A stretch of DNA of 64,000 bases, taken from positions 34,689,405 to 34,753,404 of the forward strand of contig OX392530.1 of the NCBI GenBank assembly GCA_947623455.1, written 5' to 3'. Shown piece after piece: positions 1 to 15,300 of this stretch. The notes below the pieces were generated by a model, which worked only from the letters and a program-made list of their open reading frames with translations, made no database searches and had not been told where the DNA came from. Within the stretch, counting starts at the first letter, position 1. Each line of letters begins with the position of its first letter. The position numbers and the translations under genes were made by a program. The stretch is from Mimachlamys varia. Lineage: Eukaryota; Mollusca; Bivalvia; Pectinida; Pectinidae.

Positions 1-237
1 AAAGAGATTATGGTTAATGGCAATAAGTTTAATGTAAAATGTATTTACAGCATAATCTGTCTAAACCAGATGTCGCCAGAACCAAAACATTGACTAGTTT
101 ACACAGTTGTCCGAAATAAGATATATATTGAGAGGGAATTACCGGGAACAAATAATAAGGCCGGGATATATAGGATTTCGGATTAGACACGGGGCCGGTT
201 TAGACAGGTCTGACTTGTACACAATGTTCATATTAAC

Positions 238-360
238 CTTATGATAGATCTCCAGCATTGATGCAGTGATGCCATCATCACATTGTTCAACTGACATCGA
301 CCGTATCTCAAACGGAGGAGCAGACTTGACCTTGGAGTGCTCGGGCCACCACGGAGTTTC
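238..360 (-). CDS. Left gene exon 28: D2, last exon in the window
   Basis: 123 nt, residues 1152-1192, with the WWP of the xxYWP motif. The D2 WPD and signature exons must lie to the left of the window. Positions 1-237 read as the next intron. Confidence 0.82.
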
Positions 361-3300
361 CTGATATAGCAAAAAGTGTGTCACATTTTGATTATTTTAT
401 ACAGTCGTAAAGTTTTAAGTTTGTAAAAAATATTTCAAACACACCTTAAGTACTGTTTTTTTTATTTAATGTAAGTTTATTGTAATTGCACATGTTTCAT
501 TTTCCAAGTGCATTAAAAATTGTCGGAAATTTTACACATATTTGTATGTAGAGTGTATTAGTCCCAAATCATTTATCAATTCCTGATAAAACATTGGCTG
601 AAGTTAACTAAGAGAGATAAGTGCGCTCCTTTAGATAATTTACATGTGGATCAGTATACATAATTTTGTAAATGTGATAGTTCAGTCACTCATATAAAAC
701 TGTTTATTTGTTTGCTACTGTTAACAGAATGTTCAGAGAGTTGATAATGGTTTTAATGGAAACTACATTTACAATGTACAAGTCACAGAGAGTTGTATTT
801 ATTCTGATGCAGATAATATATTACATGCACATGTAGCCAAATATGTAAAAACAACAGTCAGGCAGGACTTAAATATGAATATGTTTTGGGAAAAAACACA
901 CAATAACAACCTTAGAATAAGAGACCCGTTAATGATCCTGATATCAACCAACCTTTCCGTCAACAGAATCCTCCAGACAGACGATAGTACTTGAACGATA
1001 GTCAGCTACCATGGTCCAGAAGTTCACAAGTGTATGTGGCAGAGGGAACTGAGTTACTAAGAACTTCAGGTGGTGCCGGAAGCTCTGGTGTTCATGCATG
1101 AAAACAAGTTTTAACTTTAACAAATACTCGCAAAAAAGAAGGAGTTTGGGGCATTGAACTACTTTCTTAGGAATGTTTTGTTTGTGGAATTTGGAGTACG
1201 ACAATTTCAATGCATTTTTATGAATTCCAATTTTACAAATGTGCAAATGAAATATTAAAACAAATGAAATAATTATTTAACCTGATATTTTTTCACTGGG
1301 TGAAACTTTTTAAATGATATAACCAACAACTGAATTGCCTGATGCTGTAATGGGCTTTTGGCCTCTGCACGTATATTCAGATGGCAAATGCGATAAGTTT
1401 AATTAACATGCATTGATACACTCGAGAAGTTATAAATATATGTAAATTGTTCTACATCACGGAACATTTAATCAATATGTGTATAAATATAACAGGTAAA
1501 GATGCACTATATCTGCATTGTATTCATACCGGAAGTTTAACGGCGTTGATGTAGTTAGCCGTCTGAGAAATCACCGAGAATAAGATTACTCTGTTATTTT
1601 CGTCTGTTACAAGAAACAAATACATGTTGTCAGAAAAAACAAAATTTAGATAAAAAAATAAGTAAAAAGAAAGAAAAAGAAAAATACTAATAATTCTGCA
1701 TGAGATGAAATTGTCATAGATTCGGAGGAATGATTTTCCAGCAGACTGTGGGCATCGCTTACTTCCGGAACACCTGGCCTTATTCTCTTGTACTTTTGCA
1801 AGGTTCTCCATGTGAAACTTTCCTTTGTTCATATTTTGCCCTGGTTTAATCGATTTTGAGTTTGGATTATGATTTTGTTAACGCTTCGGTATTCTCTTAT
1901 TTATATTAAACATATGTTTTGTCGATTTTTTAAATAACATTAAGAAACAAAAAACATTATAATTAAAAGAGCTTCAAAACAACATCTTAGCTAATATTTT
2001 ATCCCCTCCATTTCATCTTGTATTTGAGATATTAAGAAACTATTATCAGAGTTTTATGTGTTGATAATAATAAGAAATATATGGAATCTTTTATGTTCTT
2101 CTTCGGACAGAAAATACAACCATCAATAATTGAAAATATCAGCTTCATATGCAACATTACAAAAAAAACCCAAGAAGGTAGGAAAAGGATCACGAAACAA
2201 TTACTGTTTGTGCAAATATTAACAATCTCCAAATTAAAATAAGCGCGACAGAGTTCCAGGATTATAACTATTTTACAATGGCATTGCTTACTGAAGTTAG
2301 AACTTCTGGCAAAGTTTTATGTAAAATTTACGATTTCCATATTTCAACGCTATCAAAAGAATAGAACAATAAATAAACAAAACTTGTTATTGAGTCAGTT
2401 ATTTGAGACAAATGACAAATATTTAGAAAAAACAATTATTTGCGATTCATACTTCATACAGGGTATTGTAATTATAACGGTGGTTTAATTACGGAGAGCA
2501 ATGTCGAGTGACATTTCTTTTTAATGTATACTATTAAAAACACATATGTCTGATATTTTTTAAAGAAAGCCCCGCCATTAACATGTAATCGTATCAGTAT
2601 CTATTGTGTACCTGGTAGAATATCCATGTCGCGGTTCTTGTCCCTGTTCTCTGTAGACTTGGCAGACACGTATTTTAAACGTTTCTCACTGAATGCTTTA
2701 ACGTCTTTAAGGGTCTGTAAAATATATATTTAAGTAGATATCATTTCAGATTTAAAAGAAGGAAGTAAAACTGAATGCATGGTGATATTGAGCGATTCTT
2801 AAATTTTTCAGAGATGTACCTGGAATTCCTTACTGCGTTGTTTATGGTTTACAGGAACTTCATAGACATCGCTTTCGTCGGAGCTGATCAAATCTGATTT
2901 TGTTTGAAGGCTGTTCGGGAAGTTGAGTCCTTCTAGGAGAGCGAGATGAAGTGCCTTGTATTGATTCTGAAAGTACAGACACAAGTTTAATCGTAAGCCA
3001 AGATAGTAAAATTATTGTAAGATAACTCAATTATACATTCCACACTAAACGAGAATGTCGACGTTAACGTTCTTTATATGATTTTTCTTTTTCAATTTAG
3101 ATATCCTACATATCTTCAATCTTTTACAGTTTATTATATAACAAACACACTGGACATTGTATAACACATACCACAGTTTGGACCATGTTCATTCGATTGT
3201 TCCTCATGATTTTAACATATCCATGTATGTCTATCATGTCTGCCGTTTTTCCGGCTTCCAACAAGGCATCTAATGCTATCAGAGTTCCTGTCCTCCCGAT

Positions 3301-6300
3301 TCCAGCACTGAGCAAAATAAGATACTTATTTTGAAATGATACGATATAAATTTAAATATGACACCTATTTCGAGATAGTATGATATAAGTTTTATTTATA
3401 TTCAGAGATGATATGCTGTCAATATGACTCTTATTTACTGTTGATATGATTCAAATATACGTACGACATATATTTAGAGATGATATAATTGGAATATGAC
3501 ACATATTTAGAGAGGATATTATGTAAATTTGATATTCGTTTAGAAATATGATTTACATATGACATTTATAGATAATATGATTTAGGATAGCAAAGCTAAT
3601 ATAGATATAACAATTAAGCACTATCTGAGTAGATGAAATTCTTGCATCACTTTCGATAAACGATTATCATTTACAGTTGTATGAATGGAGTGTATTTATG
3701 AATTTAAACAAAACCTGTCACTTGAATATATATTATAATTGTGTGTCATTTTTACCTGCAATGGACCACCAGTGGTCCCTCTCCTTCAGTCCGCAAGCGC
3801 GTCATATGTCGGTGGAACATAACAAGTTCAAACACATCTGGAATGTCGTGGTCAGGCCATTTTGTGTAGTGAAACTGGTGTATTTGTCGCTCTTTGCGTT
3901 CCTGTGATATATATAACAAATCGTCTTCGATCATATTGCAACCGTTGACATTCGTCTTTTTTCAAAAGTGAATTGCTATTTTTTAAACAAGTGTCGGCAT
4001 GTTTATTAGTTTCTCCCAGGCTATTATGAACATGATAGATTCTTAAAATAATCGGCTGCCTCTTAAAACCTAATAATCGTAATATTATTTTATAATAAGA
4101 CGTCATTTTTCCATTTAAAACATAATAAATTTTGAAAGAATTACATATAAATCACTATAAATAATCGGTTATACATTTTGTAATAAGGTAACTGCTGAAC
4201 CAATAGATAGTCTGCATGATGGAGACAGAGCATGCGCTTTAGCCAAAACAATATTTGACTTAATATTTCTGAAAGATAAACGCTAATGTCAGCGTTATAA
4301 AATGTAAAATTTATTGTAAGTAAAATCGACGCTGGGCCTAAAAACAACACATATTGTCTAACCATCAGTGTTTTCAAGTTTATGGACATTTCCGATTGGG
4401 ATAAGGCCAAGATCAATTATGACTTTCATGAATTTTGCATCAAAGTGGGAGATGAATGAATTTGACTTATTATCACAAGGCCATTTGGATGAAACCGTCA
4501 ATCTCTTAACTTTAACTATATCTTCAATGTTTCCTCTTGGAAGACGGCTTCTTCCTATCAACTGGGACCTTGTTATCATCATGATAACTAGAGTTGTATT
4601 ACATATCAGAAAAGATAACTAGGAAAGGATACGATTTGTTGACTTGACATATATACATGTACAGCTTACTACACAGATCCATACATTGTAATACTTACAC
4701 GTCTATGTTTAAGCGTGATGACCCTTACGACGTAAAAGACGTAATGTTTTTCGGAGTTCAGGGTGATGTTGAATGTCGCAGTGTTAATCGGATCGTCCAT
4801 GTTAGGCCAATACTTGTAGCATTTGTTCTGATTTAACAGTATTAGGAATGGAAACTCGGTTATAAACACTGTTTTATTGTTTCAGAATTGCTAATTTAAC
4901 ACATTAAATAATTTCTTTTATGTGATAATCATCATAACAAAATAGCGATTAAAACTTGATAAGACAGCAAATGGACTTTTAATAAAATCAACGTGTAGGC
5001 TGATATTACTTTTAGGTTATATTTCTTGTTAAATCTATATAAAAAAAAAACATTTAGCATATTTTCTGTTTACTTTTCCGAAAGTTTCGTTTAGTTTAAT
5101 TATAATCATGCATTATTTGTTGCATAAAAAAGTCTTACTTTTCCATTTTCGTATAAATTAGCCAACATCGCTATTGTTTGACATTTCTGCTGCCAAATCA
5201 TCAGCCAAAACGTCTCATTAGTCTTTGTCTTTGGTCCTACATTAACAAAAATGCATAGTTTTAAATTATCCTTTTTATTAATTCATATGGTTTTCATTAA
5301 ATATCTACTCTGATTTATTTAATTAATTTATTATTGATCGCCTTTGGCCAATAAAACAGGCCGAGATGACCAATATCTCGGCCAATACAGAAATTACCAA
5401 TCAATAATACTATATTATACCTTTGATAAAATAACATTACTAAATGCAAAGGTATTGAACATAATTATAAATAAAATGCGTATGACCTATTCAAGCAATG
5501 CACTTGATTAAGAATGATTAAGAGTAATTTAGTTACCTTGAACTGCAATGTAGACTTTTGATCTGGATGTGCTCTACAACAATTAAATTATATTATAGTA
5601 AAAAGGTCTTTTCACCCTAATTAATTACTGAGGACATATAAATATTGTTACAAATAGCCAAAACGACACAAATTACATCAGCATACGGGAGAAACGTTTC
5701 GAACTGTGCATTTGAAATCACCTCACCAAATGGGGTCCTCAATGGAATAACCTTTACAAATCTGGTAAAATTACATATATCATTTTTATAGGAATATATG
5801 GTTATTAATTTTGTCCATATGACGTTGCTTTATTAGTTTTAGCAATTACAGACCATAACACGTGTATTTTCTATTAATATAGAGAATCAAGTTCTTACGT
5901 CGTCGATATAGTTTGCGTTGATATAATCTGATCCCGGTTTCGAACCCTGATCCTTGATAATCACCCTGGAATGGTCGTCTACAGAAAAGCAATGGAATTA
6001 CGTTTAACTGTTGGTACCACATGTATGTTTATCGGGCGTGGTCGGGTGTATATGCAAAATGAACTTTCTTTAATTCCAATATCAGTCTCATCTAGTTATC
6101 TCAAAATTAATGGGGCAATAAAAAAAATTCGAATCTTTCGAGTATTCGATTAACGTGAGTTTAAATGAAAAGCCTGAAGCTTGGCCGGACCCGAGGAAAT
6201 ATTTAATAGGGTATTTGAGTTATTTATAAAAAAAATCAAAGAATACGAAAGCGTCAACAAAACCATAATCCGAACTCAAAATCTATTAAACCAGGGGCAA

Positions 6301-9300
6301 AATAGGAACAAAGGAAAGATTTACATGGAGGCTCTCTTAAAAGCACAATAGAATAAGACCAGGTGTTCCGAAAGAGTAAGCGTCTTCTGCTTCATCGACG
6401 ACACCCGCCATGTAAATCTTTGTCACATCCAAGTAAGCATCAATCCTCAAAATGAGAACCGAGTCATCATTGTTATCACAACAAGTAAACACACTAACAA
6501 GCAAATTCAAAAACGTCCATCTTAATATCACACAAAGATACAGAATATTTCTTGATGTGATCAAGATGGTGACCATAAAACTTGCCCATAGTCTTCAATA
6601 TAAAAATATTGGGTTATATTGGGTTTTATAATATAAAAATGGGTTCAATATAAAAATATAGGCCTGTATCATGCATTCAATCATTACACAATTGACTTAC
6701 TAATAGGCGTTTTGTAATATCATAATATTCTGCAATACAACTTACAGACACATTAATATGCATGTTAATTAACTTTTCTTTTTTAGAAAGAAAAAAATTA
6801 CACATATTTACACGGAAATGTCGTAGTAAATCTATTTTTGGGGATGTTGTACTCCTTTTTCCCTTCATCGTGAGGATGAACGGCACCAAATAGTAAAGTC
6901 TGAAAAATAAACACATAACAATTTACTCAGATCAGCAATCTGGAATTGCTCAGTCATCGAATTGAACAGTACAGTATAAGTCTAGGTGTTTGATATAAAT
7001 ACTTCAGGTCTTCACTTGATATAAGAAATGTTAAACTGATTTTTGATTTTGTGTGTACATGTTATTTGAATAGATATAAGTAAGTAGCGTAGGTAACTAT
7101 CTCCAATAAAGCTTTTATGAAAAATATTTTCTCACATAAAACTGATATTTTACCGTAATGCCCATATCAAAACTGTGAGTAAAGCTTGTTTTTAATCCAA
7201 ACATATAAAAATGCATTGACAATTTGTTGATCTACTTTGGTGTATATATAGTTAATTACCTGGTATTCCTTGTCCAGAAGTTTATCAGCCTCTTTTTGCT
7301 CTAAGGCAGACCCGAAATTCTTCACGGGTATCGGAGTAGACAGGTCACAATCACTTAAGTCTGCACCAGCGTTGGCATACACATTGTTTTCGTCGTCTAC
7401 ATCAATGTCATCAAATCTCATCTTTCCGTTAGTTAAGATGTTTGGTTTCTGTGCAGATTTATTGCGTTCCTCTTCGGGTAAGACTTCGTCTATTCACAGA
7501 AATAAAGTTGCAGTATTTGATCCGTTTAACATACAATATGTACTTTAAATAATAACGAAAGTGCAACCAGATAATGACAAACTTTCAGGGCGAATTGCCC
7601 CTTAATCAGGACACGGATTTTAAATTTTACAAATAATAACATTTAAAAGATATAGACAATCAGTAAACGACAAAAATGAAGAAGAAATATGTAATCAAAA
7701 AGATGGGTCTGCCATCAAATACGCAGTTCTGCTTCCACATGTTTTTAGAAATTTTAGCCCTTTTAGCCCTTAGCATCACTGGAGAGTCCTTGGAAGAGTT
7801 TAATTCCCTTTTTCGGCATACTTTAGCTATTACTAAATTAAAAAGGTGCAGCATATGTGTGTGTTACGTCATCTTGCATATCCCATCGGTTAGTTTGTAA
7901 TATACAAATGTATGCATTCACCTTAAGAACATATACCTTAGTACTCCTTAATGTAGAGACACTATTATCATACAATGTACATCGTATTATATGATATATC
8001 ATAACGTCAGATGTGAAGACAATATGCATCGTTGAAGATCATGGATATAACGAAATTCTTACTGCCGAAACCATATATAAATGTTTATGTAAAACATGTA
8101 TGCATTGTTACATGTACATGGATTAATATCTCATAAAAATCTATTTCAGAGGAATCAAATTGTATTTAAACAGCAATTTTATTAATAAAATATATTGAGT
8201 CCTGCATTTGTTCTATTACTGTTTTTCTATTGATATTGGAACAATGATGGAAACTGAAAATATTCCGAGCACTTATCCTGAACTCTACCCTTGCTAAACT
8301 CTGCATTTTATTTATACATTTTTTTTTTTATATCAGATATTCTATGCATACCATATTTAATTTTCTATAAACTATAAATCGATAATAATTATGGGAAATA
8401 GAAATTTGACCAAGCATTGTTGTGTTGCTGAAATAGAATACCTTAAGTTTTATGGTCGCCATTTTGTCTCATTGAGAAATATTCTGTTTTTTTAAGTGAA
8501 ATGGAGATGGACGTTTTCGAGTATGATCATTAGTGTGTTAATTGTTGTGATTGACCAAGATACTATGTTTTCATTTTGATAACTTGATGTTTACTTGGAT
8601 GTGCCAAAGATTTACATCGCGGGTGTCGTCGACCAAGGAAAAGCCGCTTACTCTTCCGGACCACCTGGTCTTATTCTCTTGTACTTTTACAAGGGTCTCA
8701 ATGTAAATATTTCCTTTGTTAATATTTTGTCATTGGTTTAATCGATTTTGGGTTCAGATTATGATTTTGTTGACGCTTTGATATTCTCTAATTTAATTTC
8801 CGCAATACCTATATAAACATAAACATTTTTCTCGCAGCCGTTATCTGCAATATAAACAGCGCTTATATTACAGTTGAAGAAGGAGGTAGTAGGATAGAAT
8901 AACACACCAGTATTAAAAAACTGACACTATTGAAATCCACCATTTTGTTGACTCGACTTGTCATTTTGGGAATTTTGTTAACCAATCTTTAACCTAGAAT
9001 CTAAAAAAAGACGGACGAAAAGAACGAAACAACAGAAGAACAGGTGTTGACCCATTGAAAAGGAACATTCAACACATACATACATGTTTGTGGTTTTAAA
9101 GTATATGCTATCGTTAATAAATTACAACTCACGCAGTCCGGTATCTTTGTTGAAGTGTCTCGTGTTTTGTTTGTATTTAGTTTGGGTTTTACTTCCAGAT
9201 TGTCGTCGTCTGAGAAAAAAAAACAAATTAACAACTTATTTTTGCAGCATACTAATTTTGTTGAATATTTCCAATTAAAGAAATAACAATATGTTTGAAC

Positions 9301-12300
9301 AGTTAACGATTTTTCCATTTTTGAAGTTGGCAGTAATACCTTTTTTATTTGCTTCGGGACAAATTCACAAGTAAATAAAACAACTTCTGTCATTCGCCCT
9401 GTAAATAAATATCTGGTAGAGCTTTTAATGAAGCTTCTTTCAAATAACGATATTGATAAATGTTATGTAAACTTACCTTCTCAGGAGAATAACGATAACA
9501 ATGGCTACCACGACGACCAAACAAGCCCCGATTACTCCTCCTACTATGCCCCCGGCACCACTTCCGGTGTCGTCTTTATCCGGATCAGGTATTGGATGAG
9601 CTATGGCGCATAAGCATGTGTACAATTGTTGGGTTGTTCTTAATTATGTTTAGCTTTTTTATACATGTATTATGAGATCTTGATATATATGTATGTGGAT
9701 GTGTATTTTATAAACAATATTTATTTATGTGGATGTGTAGTTTATAAACAGTATATATGTATGTGGATGTTTATTTCATAAACAATATATATGCAAGCAA
9801 CCTACCTGGTTATATATTTCGAGAACAATCAACCAAATAATATATGTAATAAGCATAGTAGCTGAAGGTTTGTTTTAATCCACCTAATACTAATTTGAAT
9901 AACATACAAACTGTACTATACGCAGTTTATCATAATGAATTAAGAAGATAATTAACTAAGCATTATATTAACAATCTAACTGATTATGTGCTTGATGAGC
10001 AATATTTCTGGCTACGTATTTCACAAACACACTACATGTACCTGAATGACACGAACTGCCATAGTAACCATCCATACATCCCGTTTCGCATTCTCCATTT
10101 ATGTGATGGCACTCCGTCATGTTGAGACATAGTCCACACGTAAAGTTACAATCTTGTCCATAAGATGAGTTTCGGCATGCTGTGTTAAATATCAATAGAA
10201 TACCATTAACAGTTTTCAATAATATTTCCTGTTTATTTAACTGATTTTTCAAATATGCAGAACAATATTTGCAAATATCTACAATTTTAATCACAAGTTA
10301 TTGCTAGAAGACAATTGTTATTTTCTATTTAGAGTGGTTCTGGTAACGCTTTGCCCATTGCTAATAGTGTGAAACAATTCAATACCAAACTTTGTTTATA
10401 TCTAATTAATGTAACTACACAAACAAACAAACCGAATAGGAGATTGGACAATGACAATTGAGAGACAAACAGATCTATTATCACAATGGAGGAGTAGGTG
10501 AGTAATGACAACGTATTCAAACAAAAATCGTGCAGCCATACCACGTATGTTAAGTATCTAAATCCCCAAAGGCAATGTGTACTTCCTGAAGCGAACCAAA
10601 GCCTATTTTATTCGAAATAATTTGTAAACCACATTTCAAATTACATGTATTTCAAATGAAACTTCTATTTAGTTTTGTTAATTGGTAGAAATATAAGGAA
10701 AAAAATGATTTACAGGAGGCGGAATTAATTATAAAATGAGAATGAAATTGCAGTCCTGAAACTCTTGGCAAAAAAGGTTTTTTTCGCTAATTCTGGGCAC
10801 TATTTCACGTCATTTTTGTCACATTGTACATATCACCTGCATATCTAGGTCAGCTTTTAATTTTCACTAAGGGATGCAAGAATCATATCACGATAATCCT
10901 ATAGAGAGATACCCACTTTCACTACATGTGTCCCCCATCCAGCCTGGCAGACACCTGGGTGTGGAGCAGATCCCTGTCACATGATCACATCCACCATCCT
11001 CACAATGACATTGCTTAATACAATTAGCACCAAACTGGCCGGATCTGCATTCTGATGAAATAAGTGCAAGAGTGCTGCATGTGTTGTATCGTTTTAATTC
11101 CAATAAAATATGTTGTATAATAAAAGTCTGAGACTATTTCTCAATCAAAATTAACATCTTTATAAACAGATATGATGACGTAACAAAACCTTATGTAGAC
11201 AGTTTTTGGTTATTGATTGCTTGGTTTTTGTCATTGAAAAGATTTGTTGTACACTGTAACATAACATACAAAATGTAAACATGGATATTGATATGATAGT
11301 TACATTTATTAAATAGTAAATATATCAGAACCCACAGATTCACAGAAACATTAAACTTATACTTTCAAAAGGCTATTATGACCTCTCGGAAGCCTGCACA
11401 TTCATGTTTAAGTTAGTATTGGGATTGCTGGTGTTTTAAAAGTATTTGATAGTTATTCTTACTTGTACTGCACGAGCTTCCAATATATCCAGCACTACAA
11501 CCATCTGATGAGATACAGGTCCCATCAAAACGGTTACACCCGGGTGTCTTGCAATAGCAAGTGGAGAGACAGTCTTCTCCAAACAGGTTTTCGGGGCATT
11601 CTGTAAATAAGTGTTTTATAATTGCAAATATTGAGGTTTTGTATCATGATGTAAAGCAAACAAAAGAGACTACCCTGATATAAATAGGAAATCGTTCATG
11701 AATGTCAATGTAAAATGGAAATTAATAGACGAGTTCAATAATGTATTATTCTTTGTAATAGTAATATTTTGACAACTAACAAGACAATCATATCACATCA
11801 TAAAGAGTCATTTATTAAAGACGTTTCAGTATCGTTATTTAACGTGTTAATACTATAATTTAAATATATATATACATGACTTGGATGTATGACATGACTG
11901 AACGAGTCAATAATATATGTGATAAATTCAGTGTAGACGAAATTCAATGTTTAACCAATGAAGTTCATATCAATAAAAGGTAACAAGTAATTATTTCATT
12001 TATCTGTATTTACGTGTTGAGCATGACGTTCCCATCCATCCAGATATACATCCGGGTATCGCGCATGTCCCATTGACATGGTTACATTCACCTCTTCTAC
12101 ATCTGCATTGTGATGAGCAACTCTTTCCAAAATACGGAGCAACACATGCTAGAGAGAAAAAAAATGCAATAAACATAAAAGTTTTAAAATGTCTTTTTGA
12201 TTTATTGAAAAAAAACATAAGTGATCATTTGCACTTAAGATGGGATCGGATTAATTTAGTTGTAAAAATTGTATAATATAATTATGATCATATTTACCTT

Positions 12301-15300
12301 GACTACAGGATGCACCATTCCAGCCATCCAAACACCCTGCATTTGTGTTATAACATGTACCAGTTGTCTTATCACATCCGGGCACGGCGCAGTGACATCG
12401 AGTGTTACACCCCTTACCGAACATTCCGTCAGAACACGCTAATACATAAAACAAAAATAATTTAAAATACATAGTCATGGTTTTCAAATGTCTTTTCATT
12501 CAGAAGTGATGTTTATTCTATGAATATGATAAACACGAGCATGAATTATGTCTAGTAGCTCGCTTAAATCTTTCAACATGACTAACAAGTCAATGTTAAC
12601 ATCTCATCTTGTTTTTTGCTTGTAGACATTCAGATTCTTAGGGAATTAACAATATGTTTCGCAATACTTTAATCTTTCATAGGTATCTTGCAGCAACGTA
12701 TCATTATCAAATATCAAATTTAGTAAATTTACAATGTTTTAAATTCAATACGACGGTTTGCAGGAAAATGATATTAGATTAACTTATTTTAAATGTATGG
12801 CAAGACTATTATAAGATCTGCATTTATAATTTAAACCCCGATGCGACCGAAAAGGGATGAGAGTGTGCATTCACCTAAAACTGAAAAAAAGCTTATAACA
12901 ATATACTAGTGTCACCTAAGTTAATGAAGTATCCATTCAAATGTTTTCCTATACGTCTCAGTGGAAAAGAGAACATATAGATACTTTAACTCCTCTGATT
13001 CATTTCAGTTCTAGAATTGTTTTCCTATCCCCCTGACAGTATGTGTGTGTTATACTAGTCTTGTGACAGCTTGCTTAATAATAATATTTGACTAATGAAT
13101 ACTTAAGCAAGGCAAGGAAATAAAAAAGAAACTGTGTCGATTTGTTAACTTACGTATGTTACATGGCATCCCCATCCAGCCGGGCTCACATCCGGGTACG
13201 TTACAATGCCCTGTTACTGAGTTACAACCAGGGATAGAACAGTGACACGTGGATAAACAGTTTTCTCCAAATGTTGTGTGGGAACAAACTAAAATAAAGG
13301 AAACACAACAACTGATACTGACTTAAAATAAAGACTATCCACTGACCTCAAACACAATGCCTATACTTGCTGAGGTTGTTCACCTTAACAAGATTAACGT
13401 GTTACCGCTTCATAAATAATACCGTTGTGTCTTAAAAATGGGGTTTATATAACGCAGTGTTTTTTTTATATAAAGCAGACAAAAACATAACTGTATATAA
13501 GTACATTGTAATACCGTACATACTATGAAATAATGTAATTGCAGTACACTTGTTCGTTTCTCTGAAATTCATTTTGATATGTAAACATTTATATTTTCAT
13601 ATTTATATCGTTCGTAGAATACTGACTCTGAGTTAAGTTATGCATTTTAATCAAAACAATGATATTAAATGATCTATAGAATTTAATGAAAACATACTCT
13701 TGGAATGCTCCTTCAATTTACATTGTATTTCATGTGTGGTGTATTCAATATTTATTTTCCAATGAAACATTCTGGATACATTATATATTGATAACGATGT
13801 CGATGATAAATGCAGTTTAATTGTAATTTCATCGATGAAAGAATTAAATAATACAATACTACAGTTACAAAGCCGTGACCAACCTTCATTACAGCTATTC
13901 CCATGGTAACCAGCCTGGCATCCTGTCATGTTACAAACTCCGGTCACTCTGTTACATCCGGGCGTCTTACAACGACATTCCTCAACACAGTTCTCTCCAA
14001 ATGTTACAGGAGAACAAGCTGAAATTATGATATATGTAAAACACAATGTTTCATGTGTGACCCATAGGTATATAGATCGAGCATAAATCCTGTATATTTA
14101 ATAAATACGATAATGACGATTAAAGATTTTTTTTAGTATTGCAGAGTCCAAAATGATCAGGAAAATTCTGAACATTCCTAGTCGTCCATGAAAACACATT
14201 TACAGAAAGGAAAAAAAACCTTTACAGAAGAAGAAAATATGTCAAAATAATTGTCTTTATGTTGTGAAACATTTCGTTCTTTAGGGCCATTTTAGAGATA
14301 ACCTTTGATAACATATACAAACTACAGGCTCGCACAAGATTTTTTTTTGGTTTTAACTCAAGTGAATCATATTCTATGAATAAGGATTTGAATCTGTATA
14401 CATTAAACACGAGGATGAAATATGTCTCGTTACTCGCTCAAATCATTTAAAATGACCTACACAATAATTTTAACATCTATTCATTTACAATCTTTAGCGA
14501 TAAGCATTATTGATAAACTTTTAACGCAAAACGATATTTAGCTCCGTACTTTACAATAAAGTAATACAACTCTACAATCATTACCTTAACTTTACGAGAA
14601 CAATCTAAATACACCTTTCCGCAGAAAAAAATATATCAGATTTAACTACGGCAAAACTATTAGATATCTGCATTTGTAATTTAACACTGATGCCACAGAA
14701 ACGAGATGACAGTGGTGGAATACCTTTATTAAGAGATTTCCCGTTAACTATTATAACCGATCGAAATATCATGACTTCATGACATGGAAAGGTAACATCC
14801 AAACACAGTTCCTTACACGGTAGTATAGCATATGGCCTTACCATGTGGTCACTCATCTTGAACTGAAAAAAGTTCATAAAAGTATGATAGTGTCACCTTA
14901 GAACTACGTTTGAAAAGAACATATGTCATCAAAACGTGTCCTATATGCCTTGGTGGAAAAGAGAACAAATATATATTTTAATTTCTATTATTCATTTTAG
15001 TTCTAGAGTTGTCTTCCTTTCCCTCTGACATGGTTTGTGGCATACTAGTCATGTAAAAGCTTATTGAATAAGCATCATTTGACTATTGAATCTTAAAGCA
15101 GGACCTTCCTTAAAGAGGCATCACGGTAAAACTACATTTTTATGCTTATTTAGAATTAATATATATATGAATTAAACGTTATATCTTGTGGAAAATTAAT
15201 AGGTGATTTACGCTGAAATATGTTCTCAAAAACATTAATTGATAATTAATAAAGGGGAATCACTATTTTAAGTTCCAAATTTGATATTCATGAAACATTC

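Noticed and set aside
4358..4582. Minus-strand frame between D1 exons 21 and 22
   Set aside because: No PTP similarity, and exons 21 and 22 join in phase 0 without it, giving a normal D1 sequence.
5707..5790. Possible additional D1 exon (frame with tandem Pro/Thr)
   Set aside because: No PTP motif in any frame, and exons 18 and 19 already join DYINANYID to YIAVQG in phase.
7660..7854. Possible extra exon in intron 15 of the left gene
   Set aside because: It lies in repeat family B, and exons 15 and 16 splice directly in matching phase.
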